This document shows, piece after piece, positions 47,427-58,619 of a stretch of 64,000 nucleotides of DNA; position 1 is the first letter of the stretch, and each line of letters begins with the position of its first letter. Below the pieces are notes generated by a model. It worked only from the letters and a program-made list of their open reading frames with translations. It was not told the origin of the DNA and made no database searches. The stretch lies in NCBI GenBank assembly GCA_942486035.1, contig CALNXK010000128.1, positions 367,501 to 431,500 of the forward strand, read 5' to 3'. The position numbers and the translations under genes were made by a program. The stretch comes from Porites lobata (taxonomy: Eukaryota; Cnidaria; Anthozoa; Scleractinia; Poritidae).

Positions 47427-50271
47427 GATTTTGGTGGTATCAATGCCACATAATTTGTTCATCCTTGTCTAACATATTTATTCCAGATTGAATTGGAAAT
47501 TAGAAATCTAAGAAAACAAGAAAAAGTGACTTTGTGCATGTAGTTTGATCGACTGGAATTAGGAGTTGATTTTCATCTTTCCTTTCTTTTCAGAGATTCT
47601 TCCAATCAGGCTTCCTTGGTAATGAATTGTATTTTTCATTCCTTTTATAATATTATAAGGATAATCACTACCATTAAACTGTATGTCAGTTCTGTTTATA
47701 CTTTGAAGTGATGTTGTGTTACCTATAACAGACTGACTTTTCCCTGAATATTGAGTCATATCAGTGGGTTAACCCTTTCACTTCCAGAATGAATGATGGA
47801 GTCTCGTAAGTTTTTAATACTCGTAAGGTGGTTCTAACTTTTAAGTCTGTGGACAAAATCCTAGGAAGTGACCATTGAAATGAAACCAAATTAAGTATGT
47901 AGTTTTAACTTTTGAGTCTGTGGATGAAATCTATGGTGTTACCATTCAAATGAAACCTCTTCAGCAGTACTTTCACATGATACTATTTATTTAGTATGTA
48001 GTTCTAACTTTGAAGCCTGTGGACAAAATCCTATGATGTGACCATTCGAATGAAACCACATGGTACTGTTTATTTTCACAGTATGTAGTTTCAACTTAAG
48101 TCTGTGGACTAAAAGCCTATAATGAGACCATTGAAATGAAACCATGTGGTACGGCTTATTTAGTATGTAGTTCTAACTTAAGTCTGTGGACAAAATCCTA
48201 TGGTGTGACCATTGCAATGAAACCACATGGTACTGCTTATTTAGTATGTAGTTCTAACTTTTAAGTCTGTGGACAAAATCCTCTAGTGTGACCATTCAAG
48301 TGAAACCTCTGTATTAGCATTTTCACATCGATGGTACTATTAAATTTTGTTTTTCACCATTTTACAAACCCAGGGTGTCCAGTTCCTATTTTTTTCTATT
48401 TTTTCAGCCCATTCCTATTTTTTCCTATTTTTAAACTAAAACCTCCTATTTCTCCTATTTTTTTAACAAAATTGAAAATGGAATATAAATTATTATAGTT
48501 GTATGTGTTTTGGAGTGAGATTTATCATAAAGCAAGTAGTATGTTGACTTCAATGTTCTAATATTAGCAAAAATAATAGTTAAATTTTTGTTCTTTCCAT
48601 GACCTCTATTGCTTATTAGAGTTCTGTTAACAACTTTGTTATATTGTTACTTTTTGTATAATTTTCTAGTGCACCTACATGTTGTATGTAGTGTTATAGG
48701 TCTCATGACCATTGAATAATATTGTGCATAGCCCACTGAAACTGCATTTCAGTATCTGTACATGTTATATTTTATTTTGAAGTCTTGCTCGCTTTTATGT
48801 TCATCTTTGAAACTGAAAACAGGATCAAGTTGTCCTCTCATAACACAGGTCAGATAAGTCATCAATCAGCTTCTTGTTTAAAAAACCAATCACTAGCTGG
48901 ATTCTGGATGCTATGTATGAAAAGAACAGTCGACTCAAGTTTTGTTTACAACACTACCTCTATTGGTGACCCTTGTTAACAGCTAGCTATACCTAAGAAA
49001 CTGTCGAAGGATCCAATATTTTGGTTGCAAAACTGGTCTTGCAGTCGTAGCTAAGCAGAGAGTTACGTTCTTCTTAGAACTTAATCATGATACACTTACA
49101 ATCTGGTACCAAATAGATCAGTGTCATTTCGCGTACTCCGTGGAAAGCCTGGCTCATACTTAAAACTGTACGGTCTTTTGACTCAAACAAGCATATTCTC
49201 AACCAGCTACCGATTGCAGATTAATGGAAGGAAAGCTTTCCACAGGACTTTTTAGTCCTAGTTCGATATCCTTCAATGACAACGCAATCGTCAGAAATTT
49301 CCATCCTAAAAAATTTCACTTTTTGAAGCTTTTCAAAGATTGGCCACCAATTTGCATGTAAACAACATTGATTATAGAACCATGCTCAGGGAGGCTATCT
49401 TTGTCGACGAAAGCACTATTGATTTTCCTATTTTCCCCTATTTTTTAATACAAAGTTTCTTATTTTCTCAATCCTGAGATTCCTATTTTCCTGTTTTTTT
49501 GAGCAACCATGTTGCTGGACACCCTGCAAATGAAATTTGGAAATTTGTTGAATTTTGATTTATGCCAGCATTTTTGAGTGTGAAAGGGTTATGCATTTGT
49601 TTTGCTATGTCATCCACAGTTTCTGTTTCACCCAGAGCTGAGGGACTGCCTTACCAAATCTCAACAAAATAATTGCAACATTACTTGTCCAAACTTTAGC
49701 TCTGTTATCACCAAACCAGGTACGTTTGTTATCATAATGTTACTGTTATTTACTCTTTATTTTTCAATTTTTTTAGACTGGTGATGATTCACTTGACAAG
49801 ACTGCAATTTCTATCAGAAATAAAATACACAAGGTAATGTCTTTAATCGTTTGAAAAAATTTAAATCAGGGTCAACATGTAGCAGGTAAAGATGGCCGTG
49901 TTTTTTATATCTCTGTGGGTTAAGAAGAAAAATTAGCAGCTGCTACAATAATTCTTTTCCTTCAGTGAGACAAAAGGCCAACAATATAGCTTAGGTATCT
50001 TTGATAGGGTGTTGCAACTAAAGTGAAGCCCTGTCTAGTTATATGACAACCAAGGAGAAGCGAGGAGCAGGTCATAGTAATGAAGTTTTGAGATGACTGA
50101 ACTCATGTTTTTCAAGTTTAGACCAGATGAATGTGGTCTTATTAAATAACGAAGTGGTTGTATAAAGGGTGAGGTTTAAAACAAATTTTTACTGCTTTTT
50201 TTGCTCTGTTAAAGTTATCAAGAGTTCAAGAAGAACTGGCCTCTACTACACCAAATATTCAAATTGTCCAG
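43127..50271 (+). CDS. RBM48: RBM48, minor-spliceosome RNA-binding protein (8 exons, 3' end open)
   Basis: Exons: 43127-43255, 43511-43620, 44459-44539, 45445-45584, 46102-46597, 47594-47618 (25 nt), 49777-49833, 50215-50271. Phases agree throughout, giving 365 residues. The RRM spans exons 2-4: VYTINLESKYVLVQGVPAVG, FTEVYWIKFQRINSAR and SFFGGILHVCYAPEFETV closely match RBM48 of other animals. Exon 5 has a proline-rich run (PPPPPLPPPPPPPP) and MIGPQLEE, equivalent to the conserved MIGP block, then DDSLDKTAISIRNKI. RBM48 binds ARMC7 and U6atac snRNA and supports U12-type intron splicing in the nucleus. The end is uncertain. A candidate last exon at 50923-51009 ends in TGA; another 3' splice site at about 50424 leads to a stop after 17 codons. 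Failure to splice after 46597 gives a stop at 46625. Confidence 0.93.
44048..44248. mobile_element. MITE in RBM48 intron 2
   Basis: Inverted ends AAAATCCAACTAGTGG and CCAACTAGTTGGATTTT bound about 200 bp just upstream of the duplicated exon 3 region. Confidence 0.65.
44360..44396 (+). pseudogene. Decoy duplicate of RBM48 exon 3 start
   Basis: The 3' splice site (AATTATTTGCTTTAG) and first 35 nt of exon 3 occur twice, 99 nt apart. This upstream copy reads YRFLDEYPVEP and meets TAA at 44394, with no 5' splice site; the real exon at 44459 continues through FTEVYW. The duplicated unit also contains GGGCTCAAGGAATAATT. If used, this acceptor would truncate the protein inside the RRM. Confidence 0.85.
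45783..46041. repeat. Interspersed repeat, ACGACG family, copy 2 (RBM48 intron 4)
   Basis: Contains ATGTCCTCCATAAAAC, AATTAGGCATTTTCA and a right end CTAAAACTCCCTAATAT; shared with copies at 32653, 52868 and 55140. Confidence 0.65.
46635..46672. repeat. (ATT)n/(AGT)n microsatellite
   Basis: Four ATT followed by about nine TAG units, immediately after the intron-retention stop of RBM48. Confidence 0.9.
46797..47175. repeat. Degenerate GTCATGGAAA repeat
   Basis: Many loosely spaced copies of GTCATGGAAA-like words, bounded by CAGGGTTTG-like and CAAACCCTG-like ends. Probable diverged transposon in RBM48 intron 5. Confidence 0.5.
47384..47425. repeat. (AAT)n microsatellite
   Basis: About thirteen ATA repeats in RBM48 intron 5. 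Confidence 0.9.
47800..48330. repeat. About 108-bp satellite, intron of RBM48
   Basis: Five or more diverged units with TAGTATGTAGTTCTAAC, AGTCTGTGGACAAAATCCT and ATGAAACC; the same satellite as 39940-40272. Confidence 0.85.
48371..49526. mobile_element. Non-autonomous DNA transposon, 1156 bp
   Basis: Ends CAGGGTGTCCAG and CTGGACACCCTG are perfectly inverted, and TTCCTATTTTTT-like stretches lie just inside both. The interior has no long frame. Ends of this type suggest hAT, but no 8-bp duplication is clear. It lies in RBM48 intron 6. Confidence 0.7.
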
Positions 50272-51009
50272 GTATGCTGTATCTATTTATTTAATAGATT
50301 AAAGAGTCGTGGAGCATTTAACTGGTTTATCTTCTGCCCTTTATTTCTATGCAGTTTGAAATCCTCTTATCATATCAAGTTATGTCATTTACTTCCTTCT
50401 TCTTCCTCTTCTTCTTTTACTAGGCCTTTCACTACATAATGCAGGATTCGTTCAGACTATCCGGTCACAGCCTGTGACCTAGGATACTTCTTGCCATCTC
50501 TTCTGTCCTGAATATTAAGTGTCCGGCACTTACACAAAATCTTTCCTAAACCCAGCAAGGTTATTTGCTGTAAACGTTCTATGGAATATGGCATTCCCAA
50601 CTGTCTCAGCCACATTCCAAGTACTCTCGAACTGTTCCCAGTGCACCAATTACCATTATTGGGATGACTTGAACTGATCGACAGGTCCCAATGCGTTTCA
50701 TCTCGAATTTTAAGTCATAGTAATTATCGATTTTCTCAGCTCTTTCCTTGCTCACTAGTGTTAAATGGGTGGGCAACATCAATGGTGATGATGATAATAA
50801 TAATAATGATAGTAATGATAATATAATTATAAAAGTAAGTTATAATTATCATTAAAAAATCTCCCAGAATCCTTTGAAGCATTTTTTATAAAGCTTTATG
50901 ACTTTGACAATTTTATACGTAGAAGACTGACAGACCAAAACAAGATAACATTTGCCATAAAATATCTTCCCATGTCACATCTAAGGTAATGATGTCATCA
51001 GTCACATGA

Positions 51010-52145
51010 CTATTGCCGAACTAGGTTTTATTGTTGCTGTGACAAGATTTCATTGACAAGTTAAAAACAAATAGCATATTTGAGGTTTTGGATGTGTTGG
51101 GCATTTAAAAATAACCAGTTGACGTCTGGCATTTAAAATTTAGGGAGGTAATGGAAATGAGCGAAAAAGTCAGGAGACTAGGCCGAGGGCTGTAGAGTGT
51201 CAACCTTTCAGAAAATTTGCAGGACTAATGTTTTACCTGATAATTTTTTCCATGACCTCAGTCACGTGATCAAAGCGTTTTGAATGTTTTAGTTCGTTTT
51301 TAAAGTACCTTTTTTGTCATAAATTGGCAAGTTTTTGTTGTTTTTCTCAACAATTCTTTACACTGTATTGTCTCTCAGTAATTATTATTCCATTTTTAAA
51401 GCAGAAGCAAACAAAAACTGAGCCAGAAGTTTAAAAGTTGCGTAAATTGAGCGATATTACAAGTTGAAATCGAAAAGGAGACCTATTTTTCAGACTTTTG
51501 TAAAATCCTTTTTCAACCGTTTGTTTGCCGACATAAATGTTCAACATTTGTTAATAAACGAGAACTTTCAAAGCTAAAAGGATGTATTTGGTAGACTGCA
51601 AAACAGTCGGTTTTTTCCTCAAAATCAGTAAAGAAATCAGTAGAGCGTGGAGTAAGAGTCTTACGCGCGCGAACCGCGCGAGCCTCACACGCCCGTATTT
51701 TTAGCGTCTCTCCCCAGTCTCGCTCTCTGTTTTCATCCTTGTTCCACACCTTTTGTTTGACTGCTCGTGCGTACTTGAATACGCAAAAATACGGACTGTT
51801 TTGCAGTCTGCATAGTGCACAAATATCTACAAAAACCGGTCTATGGTTCAATGCCATTAGAGCCCGCTGAAACTAGACTGAGATTCAATTTTCCTGAGTC
51901 GAGAGTTGCTTTCCCAAGGTACATATATTTTGGCCAAACCGTAGTTCAACCACGCGATCATATACTTGTCAACACCATGCGGAAATCACACAATCACACA
52001 CTTTCGCGGCACTGATAAGACTATCCACAACCACGCATAATCTTCTCACGTTTAACATAAGCGAAATATCATCGAATAACTCGGAAAAACTCAGCCTATT
52101 GGCAAATAAACACTTCTGGACTTTTCTCTTACACTTAGACTACGA
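51010..52145. other. Non-coding DNA after RBM48
   Basis: No supported gene. A weak inverted repeat involving GTCTTACGCGCGCG lies near 51660, and CAAAACAGTC words recur at 51600 and 51795, possibly an old element. Confidence 0.45.
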
Positions 52146-52262
52146 GTAGTCCCCCATTTTAACTCAGGGATAGTAGAGCGAGCGAAACGCGAGCGCGCGT
52201 GAAAATCACCCCACGCGAGAAAAGGCGTCACGCGGCGGGAAGAGAGAAAAATGAGGGACTAC
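52146..52262. mobile_element. Short MITE with AGTAGTCCC ends
   Basis: AGTAGTCCCCCATTTT at the left is inverted at the right as AAAAATGAGGGACTACT. The interior is rich in CGCGAGCG words. Confidence 0.6.
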
Positions 52263-52576
52263 TGACAAAGCCTAAGTTTTTGAACTAATGCGTTGCTCTC
52301 ACAACGCAAAACTCTGATTGGCTCTTCCATGGAAATCTGTCAACATCTGTCAAAAACGCGCCAGCCGCTATTAACACTCGACCAAGAGACTATAAAGGGG
52401 ACAGAGAGGGCATCCCCCATATACACCCTATTCCATAGGTAATTCGTCTCGAGTTATTTTAACACCACAGATCTCAAGGGGGATTAGACAACAGCCAATC
52501 ACATAGCGCGAATGTGTTCCGCGTGGATGACCCACGCTAAGAGCCACGCGTCCTTCACGAAATAACGCAGAACAAA

Positions 52577-52705
52577 ATGGGGGAAGACGCGGAGAGCGAT
52601 TTTGCTATTCCTTTTGTCGACGAAAACGACTACAGCGAGATTTCTGCGAAAGCTGTGTCTGCGAAACCGAAATTAAAAAAGAATCGCCCTTCCTCTCTTG
52701 TATAG
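52577..52705 (+). CDS. 42-residue ORF inside the 1085-bp element
   Basis: ATG-initiated frame MGEDAESDFAIPFVDENDY, then a Ser/Lys-rich stretch ending in TAG. The first half is acidic and the second basic. It could be the surviving first exon of the parent transposase or a captured host exon. No family recognised. Confidence 0.4.
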   Translation: MGEDAESDFAIPFVDENDYSEISAKAVSAKPKLKKNRPSSLV

Positions 52706-52867
52706 AGCTAACAGTAGAGCAGGGAAATCCTTAACACAGTGAATATTCTCTCAGGATCATTTATAATTTACAGTTTGAAGAGAGCAATTTCTGGTTTGAA
52801 GTTTATTTTTTTCAGTCTTTATTCCTACCCACTTACTTTGTCAATTGTAGGCGAACCCTCTTAAAGC

Positions 52868-53104
52868 TGAATTTCAAGGGACCATATTCAAGCTCAGAAA
52901 GAGAAATAAAATTTCGTCGTTGCTTATTTACGTCCTCCATAAAACGCGAAATTAGGCATTTTCACGTCGTAGTCGTGCAAAAACGGGAAAGAAATGAACA
53001 AACAAGTGTGTTGCACGTGCGAAGTTGTTGTTTTGCTAATTAAACCTATTGTTTTTTTGACGTTCTAGTTGTCGTCCGCGTCGTTGGATCTTAAACTCCC
53101 TAAA
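52868..53104. repeat. Interspersed repeat, ACGACGCG family, copy 3
   Basis: Ordered blocks AAATTTCGTCGTTGC, ACGTCCTCCATAAAAC, TTGCACGTGCGAAG and CGTCGTTGGATCTTAAAC, as in the copy at 32653 (inverted). Confidence 0.7.
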
Positions 53105-53893
53105 TTGTACAAACGACCGGTTTCAATAGACCGGCGAAATTTCTCATTTTATTAAAGTATTGAGGTTACGACAACTTCGAGTTAAACTGATTTCACGGGT
53201 TGTCAAAGAGTCCAGCGATTCCTTTTTCCCAGGTGAGCGCTGACTCATTTCGCTTCAATGTTCAGGAATGCTCTCGATCTTTTTACGCTTTCATTGCCTC
53301 TCGCCCGACATGTTTTGCACGGCGTTTGGTCATGCGAAACCTCCACGAAACATCCACGCCTCGCGCGAGGTAACTTTATCCCGATTCTAAAAATAACTCG
53401 AGACGAATTACCTATGGAATAGGGTGTATATGGGGGATGCCCTCTCTGTGCCCTTTATAGTCTCTTGCACTCGACGCAATCACAATTTACAGAACAAATA
53501 ACTAGAGCAGAACAAATAACAGCACAGAACAAATAACTAGAGTTGCTCTTGTAGAAGCAGAAAGCAGAAAGCCAACCCGGCAACTGATGAAGTTCGCCTG
53601 GAGAACCGAAACCATGGTCTTGCCTGATCACAAAGTGGGAATAACAGAACGGTCGCAAGGCTTATATACGATAGAAGCGAAGATTGCAGGCGATTTGTTT
53701 TTTTTTTTAAATCAGTGACTACGCGAAGTTAATGGACCACCTACGTTTCTCATTGCGTTACATGCACGGTTCCGTTTCCTTGACTCTATTTTTAGTGTCA
53801 AATTTAAATATTCAATCAGAATCTTATATTCGAAGTACACTGCAAATTATTAAAAACTTATTGGAACTTTTTCTGCGTAAGCTTTACTCGCAG

Positions 53894-53948
53894 TTGCCTG
53901 TGTACAGACGTCCCCTCTCCCTCAGGGGGGACGTCTGTACACAGGCTA
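53894..53948. mobile_element. Fold-back MITE, 55 bp, 9-bp TSD
   Basis: Arms TTGCCTGTGTACAGACGTCC and the inverse ending in AGGCTA; flanks TACTCGCAG on both sides (53885-53893, 53949-53957), a perfect duplication. Confidence 0.87.
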
Positions 53949-53969
53949 TACTCGCAGCACTCCACTTCA

Positions 53970-54240
53970 GTGCCGTAGCATGGGGAGGGGCTGGGGGGCC
54001 TGGGCCATAGTGGCCACGATCTTCACGCTGCTCTTCGGTTGAATGTGTTCATTTCGGTTAGATAAAGCGTCAAAATTATTTATTCATGGCTTCAACAACG
54101 AAAAATTGCGGGAAATTAATGCTCTTCGAAGGCTGAAAATGCTATTTCACAGACCCTATAGTTCAAAATCTTCCGGGGCAGCATGTCCCCGGACCCCCTT
54201 AACAGCTCGTGCCTTCGGCGCTCGTGATTACCACCCCAAA
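53970..54240. repeat. Probable hAT-type remnant
   Basis: Starts with AGTGCCGTAGCATGGGG and a G-rich run and ends near CCCCGGACCCCCTTAACAG. Similar G-rich remnants occur at 34320 and 57455. No intact end pair. Confidence 0.35.
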
Positions 54241-55019
54241 TAAATCTAACCTTGCTACTGCACTTTCCAATGGAAACTACTAGTTATTGTTATTATTATT
54301 ATAATTATTCAAAAGCTTTACCATTTTGATAAGCTGATATGCGTATACGCGATAGGAAGCAAAGGCTAATTTCTTCCTGTCATGTCTAATGGAAGGATCA
54401 CAAAGTAAACAATTCACAAAATTCTCGAGCTAAATAACACTAGACGACGTTAAAGTTACTTTCATCGATCTTTCTTTTCTATTTCAATCGGTAGAATCCT
54501 GGAGAACTAGCTACGTCATCAGTCCCGGCAAAAAAAAAAAGGAAGAGGATTTGAAAAGGTGGAAAAAATAGCTGGCCAAGATTCTACAGCATAGTTTTCG
54601 CTTCCTGTTGTGGCGAGAAATCCAACAGCTACAGAGCCAAACGTCTCGCAAATCACTATTTTCGACCTTTTTAGAGCTAACCCACTACAACTATTCCTGT
54701 TATTTTATTCATCCAACTCCTAATGGGGTCGCTTTGGTCAAACGCGAGGTAAAATAAATAGGGTCAAGCGAGTGCTGAAGCGGTTTCATTTGAATGGTAG
54801 CATTTTGTGATTCCTTGTACTGCCTGACGGCAGTGTTAGAAGTACGATATTTGCATGACTCCACAGTTGACTCTGCCGGGAAGTTGGAGGATGAAGGCAT
54901 GGCACTGAAGGAAGAAAATCAGGAGAATGGTGAAGAAAGAGAAAAATAAGTTCCGTTGAAATAACTGAACTCCTACTGGTTGCATCGTCAACCCTGGAAT
55001 CGTGAGCCGCACATGGCGC

Positions 55020-55345
55020 GATAAAGATTGACGGTGATGATGATGGTGTTGACCACTACGACGATGAGGACGATGGTGACGATCATGAGGATGATGGTGT
55101 TGATGGTGGTGGCGGTGATGATAATATGATGATGATAGTAGGGTTCGCCTGCGTTTGACAAAGTAAATGGGTAGAAATAATCGCGATAAAGACTGAAAGA
55201 ATGCAAATTGACTTTTTAAGCGAAGTTTTCGCTGCCATCGCGTCCTTGAATCTTTAAGTCCCTACTTATGGTGGTGGTGGTGGTGGTGGTGGTGGTGATG
55301 ATGATGATGAACATCAGGATGATGATGGTGATGACGGCAACGCTG
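55020..55345. repeat. GATGATG-rich tracts with interspersed repeat copy 4
   Basis: GATGATGGTG-type simple sequence covers 55025-55138 and 55268-55335, interrupted by a copy of the ACGACGCG repeat at 55140-55266. Confidence 0.7.
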
Positions 55346-55673
55346 AGGTGGAGGATGATGATGCTATTGGGCGAAGCAATGGTTCTACTGATGCGATCGA
55401 TACAAGTGTAGCGACAATGATGGTGACGGCGACTACAATGATGATGAGGAGGACGACCATTATGGCCTGGGTGAGTGACGTTGCCATTGCAAGCACCATG
55501 AAGGTGACGATGATGGTAACCATAAAGACTTTGGGGATGACTATGAAGAACTGCGCGAGGAACCCCACTAATGCGACACTGTAGCCGAAGAATGACAAGA
55601 ACTGGTTCAGTCCGCGTTCTATTTGCTCGGCGCTCGGCATGATGACTTGCTGCGTATCTTGTAGGTATTCCAA
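55314..55673 (-). CDS. Dubious hydrophobic open frame
   Basis: 119 codons from ATG at 55673. The first part (AEQIERGLNQFLSFFGYSVA) looks protein-like and leads into two very hydrophobic segments. The second half is translation of a CAT/GAT microsatellite. It may be the first exon of a small membrane protein eroded by repeat expansion, or chance. No family recognised. Confidence 0.22.
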   Translation of the reverse strand: MEYLQDTQQVIMPSAEQIERGLNQFLSFFGYSVALVGFLAQFFIVIPKVFMVTIIVTFMVLAMATSLTQAIMVVLLIIIVVAVTIIVATLVSIASVEPLLRPIASSSSTSALPSSPSSS

Positions 55674-56807
55674 TCAGATATTCCAATCGGCTTGAACTCA
55701 GTTGCACTTTAGGAAAGTTCCTCTCTTCTTAGCTAGAACCCGACGTTATCTGGGGATAAAAGTGAGTGACATGATAAACGCTTGGAAGAAGGATATATTC
55801 ACCTTGATAAATGTCGTCAAGTGCCGTTTCTTGCTAATACAATGTTGTCTTAGGGCCTCTGAGAGATTATGTTATAAGAACTATAAACACAAATTAAACT
55901 GTGTGTTTTTTTTCTATACTGACCTTCTGCTTCACGCTTTGGAAAACATTGAGATTCGAGGGAAACAAATTAACTGTTTCCCGAGGGACCAGTCATTAAG
56001 TATTTCATGTAAACAGAACTCGTCCCTACAATTATCCTTCCTTGAAGGTGGGGAAACCCTTCCCTCCCCTCCCACCCATGTAAAACGAACTGCGTAAAAC
56101 AACGGAGAAGGGAAACTCCACTACCTAGCCTGGGTGACCCGACTACCTAGGGGCAACCTTCCTCGCAGGGCCTTAGTCTCAGACTGTAGTCTTCGTAGAT
56201 ACGAAAACCAAGAGCCATCATAAGATTTCGAATACAAAGAGACCCTCCAAATCCAATAAGTCGACTTTGTGTCAATCAGAATGCGCCATTTCATCAAGTG
56301 AAGCTGGAACTTAGTATTAAATTGGCTAGCAAATGTGCCGCCTTCTGATTTATCAAGTAGATAAACTCGAATGCAGCACCAGAAAAGGGCAAATTTTATC
56401 CCGCACAATGCATGTAACAACTTGCCACGCGAGCTGCCCCATTTTCGTGTTTACGTTTTGAGGGTTAAAGAAGACTAAGAAGTTCTTGAGAGATTACATT
56501 TATAAAAACTATATACACAAATATGTTATTCAATGTTATTGTCAAAAAAAGAAGATAGATAGATAGATAGATAGCCAACAATTTTCCGTTGTTCATATTC
56601 TTTTGTAGACCTACAGAAATACCTTCAACCACTCGCTGAGGCTCGTGGCTCGTTTTGAACATTTTGACGTCATTGCTGCGATTTCTAAGAATTTTCATAA
56701 TAGAAAATTGTTGTGTATTTGTGTATTTGGTAATTGCCACCGCCGACGAGCCAAAGATCTTGGTGCTTGGAGCGTGATACATTTTCTGACCACAAATCAT
56801 GGACAAT

Positions 56808-57558
56808 CAGACTGTTCAACCATCCCGATTTCGCCGGGATTGCCCCGATTTTGCTTCGAAATCTCGAAACCCGACCAATATGCGATCGGGATAGGAAAAA
56901 TCCCAGTGTTGACATCTGTGCATATTTTCTTCCAGTTCTTATAAATACTTATACCACAACACTACGCAAATATATTGTAATCAACTGAAACAGACATCCT
57001 AAAACTAAAGAAGCCTCAAGAAATTTAATAAAATCGAGTTGTATGCGAAGCCACGCAAAACGACGAAAGGGTTTGTAGCTTGGCCTACGCGATGTTAATC
57101 CATCTTGGTAGCCTTTCTGATCGCGTAAATGAGATACTGTTCTTCCAGTTCGAGTTCCCTTCATTGTGTCAAAATATCGAAAAAGGTTTTAGTTAAGTTA
57201 TGGAATCTGATGGGCCATTTGAGCCCAAGAAAGTAAGTTCGACCGTCAGCTTCAATCTGCATGGAACTGAAATCCCAAATATTCCCAATATTCACAGTCC
57301 CTTTCTGAAAAAGTGTTTTCTCACTAGTATTGCGGAAGACAAGCATAAAAATGACGATTGATTTACCAAACATTTTTGACCGAAATTGTCCTCTCAGAAC
57401 ACTAGAAACTGTGGCGTTTTGGAGCATCAACATTTCAAACTTTTCTGAGGAATATGCCCCCACAAGCCCCCCTAACGGCTCGCCCCTTAAGCGCTCGCGT
57501 CATTAGCCTATCGTTAAAAATATCCCGATTTTTCGTTCTCAAAAGGTTGGACAGTCTG
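56808..57558. mobile_element. hAT-like non-autonomous element, 751 bp
   Basis: Ends CAGACTGTTCAACC and GGTTGGACAGTCTG are inverted with one mismatch. The flanks TGGACAAT and TGGACAGG share 6 of 8 positions. ATCCCGATTT-like words occur near both ends. Confidence 0.65.
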
Positions 57559-57842
57559 TGGACAGGTGGCTGAAAAACTGGTGAGTAAAATATTATACTC
57601 ATAATGTCCATGACTTGTTTTGTCCAGCATGTGATTAGCATCGAGGCAGTTCGCAAGAAAGACGACAACAAAGTTCCTAAATGTAGATTACATATGTATG
57701 CAAATCCATAGACAATCTCCCTAGACTTCGACGTTCAGTTTGAAGGTTTAAAAAACAAACGTTTCAAAGTGAAGGTTACTTACCATGTGTATTAAATGTC
57801 GAGTCCTCATACAAAAACCAACCCGGAAGCCAATAACGCTTA

Positions 57843-57960
57843 GGCCTGTTTCAAACGTCGTGCTGCTGTCGTACTAATCTGGCTCGACTGTAGGTCGATT
57901 GCAGCACGACACTAGCACGACTTGGTTTCAGACGTCGAATTTAATTCAGTCAGTTGGAAC
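57843..57960. mobile_element. PIF/Harbinger-like MITE, left half
   Basis: TTA then GGCCTGTTTCAAACGTCG resembles the left end of 32386-32648. An internal TTTCAGACGTCG follows, but no right end is seen. Confidence 0.5.
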
Positions 57961-58296
57961 GGCTGTTGCCGAAAACAAACTACAAAAATAAAGAAACGGT
58001 TTAGCAATCTTTTAAGTGTATTGTGATGTATTTACAATTTATGATTTGAGTTCGGCAGGGCAGCCTTTGATATGGAAATGATTTTTCATTCTCATGCAAA
58101 TAAAACTCATTTTCTCAGAAGGCATTTTGCATGCGCATGCGTGTTTCTGCTGGACGACAATAGCGTGGGCGCATCAAATGTGATGGCGGGAAATCGAGAA
58201 CTCGCGTGAAGTAATAGTCATTTGAAGAGCAATTTCTTTGGTCCTTTGAATACAGTACTTTCCTACAAAAACTGTTCTCCATATAAATGACAAACA

Positions 58297-58577
58297 AACG
58301 GACGTTTTCTACGCGGGTTTCAGTTGTAGATTTTCCAGCGGTAGGTTTTCTTGACCTTTTTTAAAAAGACTCAACGCAAAAAAATCACTGTTCCTGTATA
58401 AATCTGATTTTCACTGGCAGAGCAATGCATTTCTATGACTTCTATGGTTTGATTTCCAAACTCATGGTTTTACTTATCAAGTCGGAAATGCATTGTAGCA
58501 ATGTTCAGCTGTTTTAAGACTAAAAGCGAAAAAAAATTTACCACGCGAGGTTTATTTATTAGCGCGATGTCTCATGA
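58297..58577 (+). repeat. Inverted repeat pair, arm 1
   Basis: Matches 62857-63108 on the opposite strand in ordered blocks: TTTTCTACGCGGG, GGTTTTCTTGACCTTTTT, TGATTTTCACTG and TTTATTTATTAGCGCGATGTC. It is a dispersed element present twice, about 4.3 kb apart. Confidence 0.75.
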
Positions 58578-58619
58578 TAAACTGATCGCGGAGACACGCT
58601 TTTATTCATTGCGTTCCAT

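Larger units (their letters stand above)
52383..53467. mobile_element. Complete 1085-bp DNA transposon derivative, about 75-bp TIRs, 8-bp TSD
   Basis: The first ~75 bp (CAAGAGACTATAAAGGGG onward) recur inverted at 53393-53467 with very few differences. Both sides carry CACTCGAC (52375-52382, 53468-53475). The near-identical ends and perfect duplication indicate a young insertion. The interior has a short ORF (52577-52705) and a copy of the ACGACGCG repeat (52868-53104). An 8-bp duplication fits hAT, KDZ/Zisupton or P-type systems; CAAGAG ends do not decide which. Confidence 0.9.

Noticed and set aside
49612..49720. Additional RBM48 exon (FLFHPELRDC frame)
   Set aside because: It has plausible splice sites, but joining it to the next exon causes a stop, whereas the 25-nt exon at 47594 closes the frame exactly.
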